Below, in pieces: positions 60,201-64,000 of a stretch of 64,000 nt of DNA. The DNA lies in contig NZ_OY782578.1 of assembly GCF_963677945.1 (NCBI RefSeq), forward strand, positions 4,307,258 to 4,371,257, read 5' to 3'. The stretch is from an uncultured Bacteroides sp. Its GTDB lineage: Bacteria; Bacteroidota; Bacteroidia; Bacteroidales; Bacteroidaceae. The notes under the pieces were generated by a model. It saw nothing but the letters and a program-made list of their open reading frames with translations, was not told the origin of the DNA and did no database searches. The first letter of the stretch is position 1. Every line of letters begins with the position of its first letter. Both the position numbers and the translations under genes were made by a program.

Positions 60201-62114
60201 ATGGAATATACAATATTTATCTTACTGCTTCCGGTGCTAATGTTCCTTTTCTTAGGATTGACGGGACACAAGCTTAAACCTAGTGTAGCAGGAATATGTG
60301 GAACAATATCTTTGGGTATTGTTGCTGTGCTATCCTACCTTACCGCAATTCAGTATTTTACTGCTCCGCGTGTAAACGGAATCTATCAGACGCTCATTCC
60401 TTATAACATAGAATGGCTACGTTTTACTCAACATCTTCACATTGACATAGGTGTCTTCCTTGATCCTATCTCTGTAATGATGTTAGTAGTTGTATCAACA
60501 GTATCATTAATGGTGCATATCTACAGTATGGGATACATGAAAGGTGAAAAAGGTTTCCATCGTTACTATGCATTCCTTTCACTCTTCACCTTTGCTATGA
60601 TGGGATTGGTTTTAGCAACCAACATTTTCCAGATGTATATTTTCTGGGAGCTTGTGGGTGTTTCTTCTTATCTGTTGATTGGTTTCTATTATACAAAACC
60701 AAGTGCTATCGCAGCATCTAAGAAAGCGTTTATCGTTACTCGTTTTGCCGACTTAGGATTTTTACTTGGTATCCTTATCCTGTCTTTCTTCGGAAACACA
60801 TTCAGTTTCACTGAATTGATGAGTGGCACTTGTGAAACAGTTCTTAGAACAGCAGCCGGACAAACATTCCTTGGTGGTAGTGTTATTGCATGGGGATTAG
60901 GACTGATGTTTCTTGGTGGTGCCGGTAAGAGTGCCATGTTCCCATTCCACATTTGGTTGCCAGATGCAATGGAAGGTCCAACTCCTGTTTCAGCATTGAT
61001 CCATGCTGCAACAATGGTTGTTGCCGGTGTATACTTAGTAGCAAGAATGTTCCCATTATATATTGGCTTTGCTCCGGATGTATTGTCGGCTATAGCTTAT
61101 GTGGGTGCATTTACTGCATTATTCTCTGCAACAATTGCCTGCGTACAGACAGATATTAAACGTGTACTTGCTTTCTCAACCATCTCTCAGATTGGTTTCA
61201 TGATTGTAGCGTTAGGTGTTTGTACAGGAATGGATACACACGAAGGTCTTGGTTACATGGCTTCTATGTTCCACTTGTTTACACACGCAATGTTTAAAGC
61301 ATTATTATTCTTGGGAGCCGGTTCAATTATCCATGCTGTTCACAGCAACGAAATGGATCACATGGGCGGTCTTCGCAAATATATGCCAATCACACACATT
61401 ACCTTCCTGATTGCTTGTTTGGCTATCGCAGGTATTCCTCCTTTCTCTGGATTCTTCAGTAAGGACGAAATTCTTGCTGCAGCGTTCAAGTTCAGTCCTG
61501 TTATCGGATGGTTAATGACATTTGTTGCTGGTCTTACAGCATTCTATATGTTCCGTCTTTATTACAACATCTTCTGGGGTAAAGAAGCAGAACACGAACA
61601 CACTCCTCATGAATCTCCACTTGTAATGACATTCCCATTAATGTTCCTTGCAGCTATAACTTTAGTAGCAGGTTTCATTCCATTCGGAGAATTGGTAAGT
61701 AGTAACGGTGAAGCATATCACATCCACCTTGATGTAGTAGTTGCTAGCGTCAGCGTATGTGTTGCAGTGGCTTCCATTATAATCGCTACTATATTCTATC
61801 GCAAACCGGAACAAACAATTCCAAACATGTTGGGCAAAAAATTCCGCGGACTTCATACAGCAGCTACACATCGTTTCTATATTGACGAAGTATGGATGTT
61901 TATTACACACAAGGTTATCTTCCGTTGTATCTCTACTCCTATTGCCTGGTTTGACCGCCACGTAGTAGACGGATTCATGAATTTCCTTGCATGGAGCACA
62001 CAGGAAGCATCTTTCTCTATCCGCGGATTCCAGTCAGGACGTGTTCAGCAATATGCTTATGTATTCCTGATCGGTGCTTTAGTTATTATTGTAGGATTAC
62101 TTCTATTTATCTAA
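60201..62114 (+). CDS. nuoL: NADH-quinone oxidoreductase subunit L
   Basis: This 637-residue antiporter-like subunit has IYSMGYMKGEKGFHRYYAFL, MYIFWELVGVSSYLLIGFY, PFHIWLPDAMEGPTPVSALI and FHLFTHAMFKALLFLGAG, with the helix-breaking prolines and proton-channel Lys and Glu residues. The long C-terminal part includes the lateral helix that spans the pump modules. It is the distal proton pump. Confidence 0.96.
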   Translation: MEYTIFILLLPVLMFLFLGLTGHKLKPSVAGICGTISLGIVAVLSYLTAIQYFTAPRVNGIYQTLIPYNIEWLRFTQHLHIDIGVFLDPISVMMLVVVSTVSLMVHIYSMGYMKGEKGFHRYYAFLSLFTFAMMGLVLATNIFQMYIFWELVGVSSYLLIGFYYTKPSAIAASKKAFIVTRFADLGFLLGILILSFFGNTFSFTELMSGTCETVLRTAAGQTFLGGSVIAWGLGLMFLGGAGKSAMFPFHIWLPDAMEGPTPVSALIHAATMVVAGVYLVARMFPLYIGFAPDVLSAIAYVGAFTALFSATIACVQTDIKRVLAFSTISQIGFMIVALGVCTGMDTHEGLGYMASMFHLFTHAMFKALLFLGAGSIIHAVHSNEMDHMGGLRKYMPITHITFLIACLAIAGIPPFSGFFSKDEILAAAFKFSPVIGWLMTFVAGLTAFYMFRLYYNIFWGKEAEHEHTPHESPLVMTFPLMFLAAITLVAGFIPFGELVSSNGEAYHIHLDVVVASVSVCVAVASIIIATIFYRKPEQTIPNMLGKKFRGLHTAATHRFYIDEVWMFITHKVIFRCISTPIAWFDRHVVDGFMNFLAWSTQEASFSIRGFQSGRVQQYAYVFLIGALVIIVGLLLFI

Positions 62115-62132
62115 ATAAAAAACAGAATAGAT

Positions 62133-63620
62133 ATGAACTTTTTAACATTATTCGTTCTCATACCTCTGTTAATGATACTTGGTTTGTGGTTAAGCCGCAA
62201 CATTAAGCAAATCAGAGGTGTGATGGTTGTAGGTTCTACATTACTGCTAGTATTGGCAGGCGTACTTACCTACTTATATCTTGCCGCACGGGGAGCCGGT
62301 GACACTGCAGAAATGCTTTTCAGATCAGATGTTACGTGGTATGCACCACTTAATATAAAATACTCACTTGGAGTGGATGGTATCTCAGTAGCCATGCTGT
62401 TACTATCTGCTGTTATTGTATTCACAGGAACATTTGCTTCCTGGCAGATGTCTGTACAAACCAAAGAATACTTCCTTTGGTTCTGCTTATTGTCATTAGG
62501 AGTTTTCGGATTCTTTATTACAATAGACATGTTCGCCATGTTTATGTTCTACGAAATTGCTCTTATCCCAATGTACCTGCTTATCGGAGTTTGGGGTAGT
62601 GGTAAGAAAGAATATGCAGCAATGAAGCTTACCCTGATGTTGATGGGTGCTTCTGCAATGCTATTGGTTGGTATCCTTGGAATTTATTTCTGTTCGGGTG
62701 CAACTAGCATGAACATTCTGGAGATTGCAAAAATGCATAACATTCCAGTGGACTCGCAATTAATTTTCTTCCCTCTTACTTTCTTAGGATTTGGTGTACT
62801 TGGTGCTTTGTTCCCATTCCACACTTGGTCTCCTGACGGTCACGCTTCAGCCCCAACAGCTGTATCTATGCTTCACGCTGGAGTACTTATGAAACTTGGA
62901 GGTTACGGATGTTTCCGTATTGCAATGTATCTGATGCCAGAAGCAGCTAACCAGCTTGGTTGGATCTTCCTTATTCTGACATCAATCAGTGTTGTTTACG
63001 GTGCATTCAGTGCTATTGTTCAAAAGGACTTGAAATACATCAATGCTTACTCTTCAGTAAGTCACTGTGGTTTGGTACTTTTCGCTATCCTGATGATGAA
63101 TCAGACAGCAAGTACAGGTGCTATTATTCAGATGTTATCTCACGGTTTGATGACAGCCTTGTTCTTCGCCCTAATCGGTATGATCTACGGCCGTACACAC
63201 ACCCGTGATATTCGTGAATTAAGTGGTTTGATGAAAATTATGCCTTTCCTTTCTGTATGTTACGTAATTGCCGGTCTTGCTAACCTTGGTCTTCCAGGTT
63301 TAAGTGGTTTCGTTGCTGAAATGACAATCTTTGTTGGTTCATTCGAACACACAGATATGTTCCACCGTGTAGTAACTATTATTGCTACAACTTCAATCGT
63401 AATCACAGCGGTTTATATTCTTCGTCTGGTTGGAAAGGTTCTTTATGGAAATGTTGAGAACAAAGAGCATCTGAAACTTACAGATGCAACATGGGATGAA
63501 AGATTCTCTGTAATCTGTCTGATTGTTGCTGTTGCCGGACTTGGTATTGCTCCACTCTGGATTAGTAACATGATTAGTGATAGTGTGTTGCCTGTAGTAA
63601 ACGCTCTAACCAATTTATAA
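62133..63620 (+). CDS. nuoM: NADH-quinone oxidoreductase subunit M
   Basis: This 495-residue antiporter-like proton pump subunit has YSLGVDGISVAMLLLSAV, MFYEIALIPMYLLIGVWG, FHTWSPDGHASAPTAVSMLH and LKYINAYSSVSHCGLVLFA. These contain the conserved Glu and Lys residues of the proton path. Length is normal. Confidence 0.96.
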   Translation: MNFLTLFVLIPLLMILGLWLSRNIKQIRGVMVVGSTLLLVLAGVLTYLYLAARGAGDTAEMLFRSDVTWYAPLNIKYSLGVDGISVAMLLLSAVIVFTGTFASWQMSVQTKEYFLWFCLLSLGVFGFFITIDMFAMFMFYEIALIPMYLLIGVWGSGKKEYAAMKLTLMLMGASAMLLVGILGIYFCSGATSMNILEIAKMHNIPVDSQLIFFPLTFLGFGVLGALFPFHTWSPDGHASAPTAVSMLHAGVLMKLGGYGCFRIAMYLMPEAANQLGWIFLILTSISVVYGAFSAIVQKDLKYINAYSSVSHCGLVLFAILMMNQTASTGAIIQMLSHGLMTALFFALIGMIYGRTHTRDIRELSGLMKIMPFLSVCYVIAGLANLGLPGLSGFVAEMTIFVGSFEHTDMFHRVVTIIATTSIVITAVYILRLVGKVLYGNVENKEHLKLTDATWDERFSVICLIVAVAGLGIAPLWISNMISDSVLPVVNALTNL

Positions 63621-63640
63621 CGAATTAAAATCTGAAGAAA

Positions 63641-64000
63641 ATGGATTATAGTCAATTTCTATATATGAAAGAAGAGCTGTCGCTCATTGCAGTAATTGTT
63701 CTTTTGCTATTATTTGATTTACTAGCAGGAGAAAAAGGACGCAAATACTTTTCACTGACAGCTTGTTTGCTACTTGGCGTTCATACGCTGGCAAATCTGA
63801 TACCCTCTGCACCGGCGGAAATATTTGGCGGTATGTATTACTATACCCCAATGATGACAATCGTGAAGAGCATCCTCTCTTTTGGAACACTGATTGTGTT
63901 TTTACAAGCACATACATGGTTGCAACGTGAGGATACAAACATTAAGCAAGGAGAGTTCTATGTACTTACACTCTCTACTCTGCTTGGTATGTATTTCATG
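63641..64000 (+). CDS. nuoN: NADH-quinone oxidoreductase subunit N (5' part)
   Basis: The frame starts [20 protein letters not shown] and is open to the window end (120 codons), with the first helices visible ([26 protein letters not shown]). Position after nuoM and the hydrophobic profile identify nuoN. The rest lies outside the window. Confidence 0.9.
   Translation, partial: MDYSQFLYMKEELSLIAVIVLLLLFDLLAGEKGRKYFSLTACLLLGVHTLANLIPSAPAEIFGGMYYYTPMMTIVKSILSFGTLIVFLQAHTWLQREDTNIKQGEFYVLTLSTLLGMYFM

Noticed and set aside
55193-64000. Loss of nuoE, nuoF and nuoG as an anomaly
   Set aside because: An 11-subunit complex I lacking the NADH-dehydrogenase module is normal for Bacteroidetes, as is the nuoCD fusion.

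Overview
The window looks like a chromosomal segment of a Bacteroides-type member of the Bacteroidales. The evidence is a UpxY-type NusG paralogue at the head of a capsule locus, several promoters of the Bacteroides form TAnnTTTG with an upstream TTTG, a MurF-alanine racemase fusion, a GSCFA-domain protein, and a nuo operon with fused nuoCD and no nuoEFG. No rRNA, tRNA or CRISPR array was seen.

Region 1 (1 to about 38.7 kb) is a capsular or exopolysaccharide locus, almost entirely on the minus strand and reading from upxY (38.7 kb) toward base 1. Near its head are a four-gene acyl-chain cassette (adenylating ligase, GNAT protein, acyl carrier protein, FabH-like synthase; 33.4-37.0 kb), two tandem Wza-like export lipoproteins and a WbpM/CapD-type dehydratase. 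A secreted GH35 beta-galactosidase at 30.8-32.6 kb runs the other way. Next come a Wzx flippase, a NeuB-type nonulosonate synthase, a CBS-cupin gene with a frameshift, a CMP-sugar synthetase fused to a KdsC-like phosphatase, an EpsG-type polymerase, glycosyltransferases and acetyltransferases. A second ulosonate-type set follows: a pyruvate-aldolase-family enzyme fused to an MptE-like domain, a CMP-transferase and a PfkB kinase. The far end holds more glycosyltransferases, an SDR-GMC oxidoreductase fusion, the initiating phosphoglycosyltransferase, an aminotransferase-like protein, an ATP-grasp ligase and a partial epimerase. The natural reading is that the locus makes one or two CMP-activated 3-deoxy-ulosonic acids and builds them into a Wzx/Wzy-type repeat unit; that reading is inference.

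The locus is visibly rearranged. There is an internally deleted IS66-family element with mismatched flanks, a second IS66 end fragment against a gmd remnant, a broken acyltransferase joined to a broken aminotransferase, a truncated GT4, an acetyltransferase stub and a one-base frameshift in the CBS-cupin gene. The gene-free stretches on both sides of the acyl-chain cassette carry four copies of a roughly 135-bp hairpin element with a constant loop and varying but still complementary arms. Another group of small inverted-repeat elements lies around wzx and neuB.

Region 2 (38.8-54.8 kb) is ordinary core genome: an MFS transporter; a convergent terminator region with a possible small RNA; the operon tatA-tatC-Dna2-like nuclease/helicase; the operon GSCFA-murF/alr; the operon dxs-trkA-trkH; a Crp-family regulator and an FMN-binding protein.

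Region 3 (55.1-64 kb) is the nuoA-B-CD-H-I-J-K-L-M-N operon for respiratory complex I. nuoN is cut by the window end.
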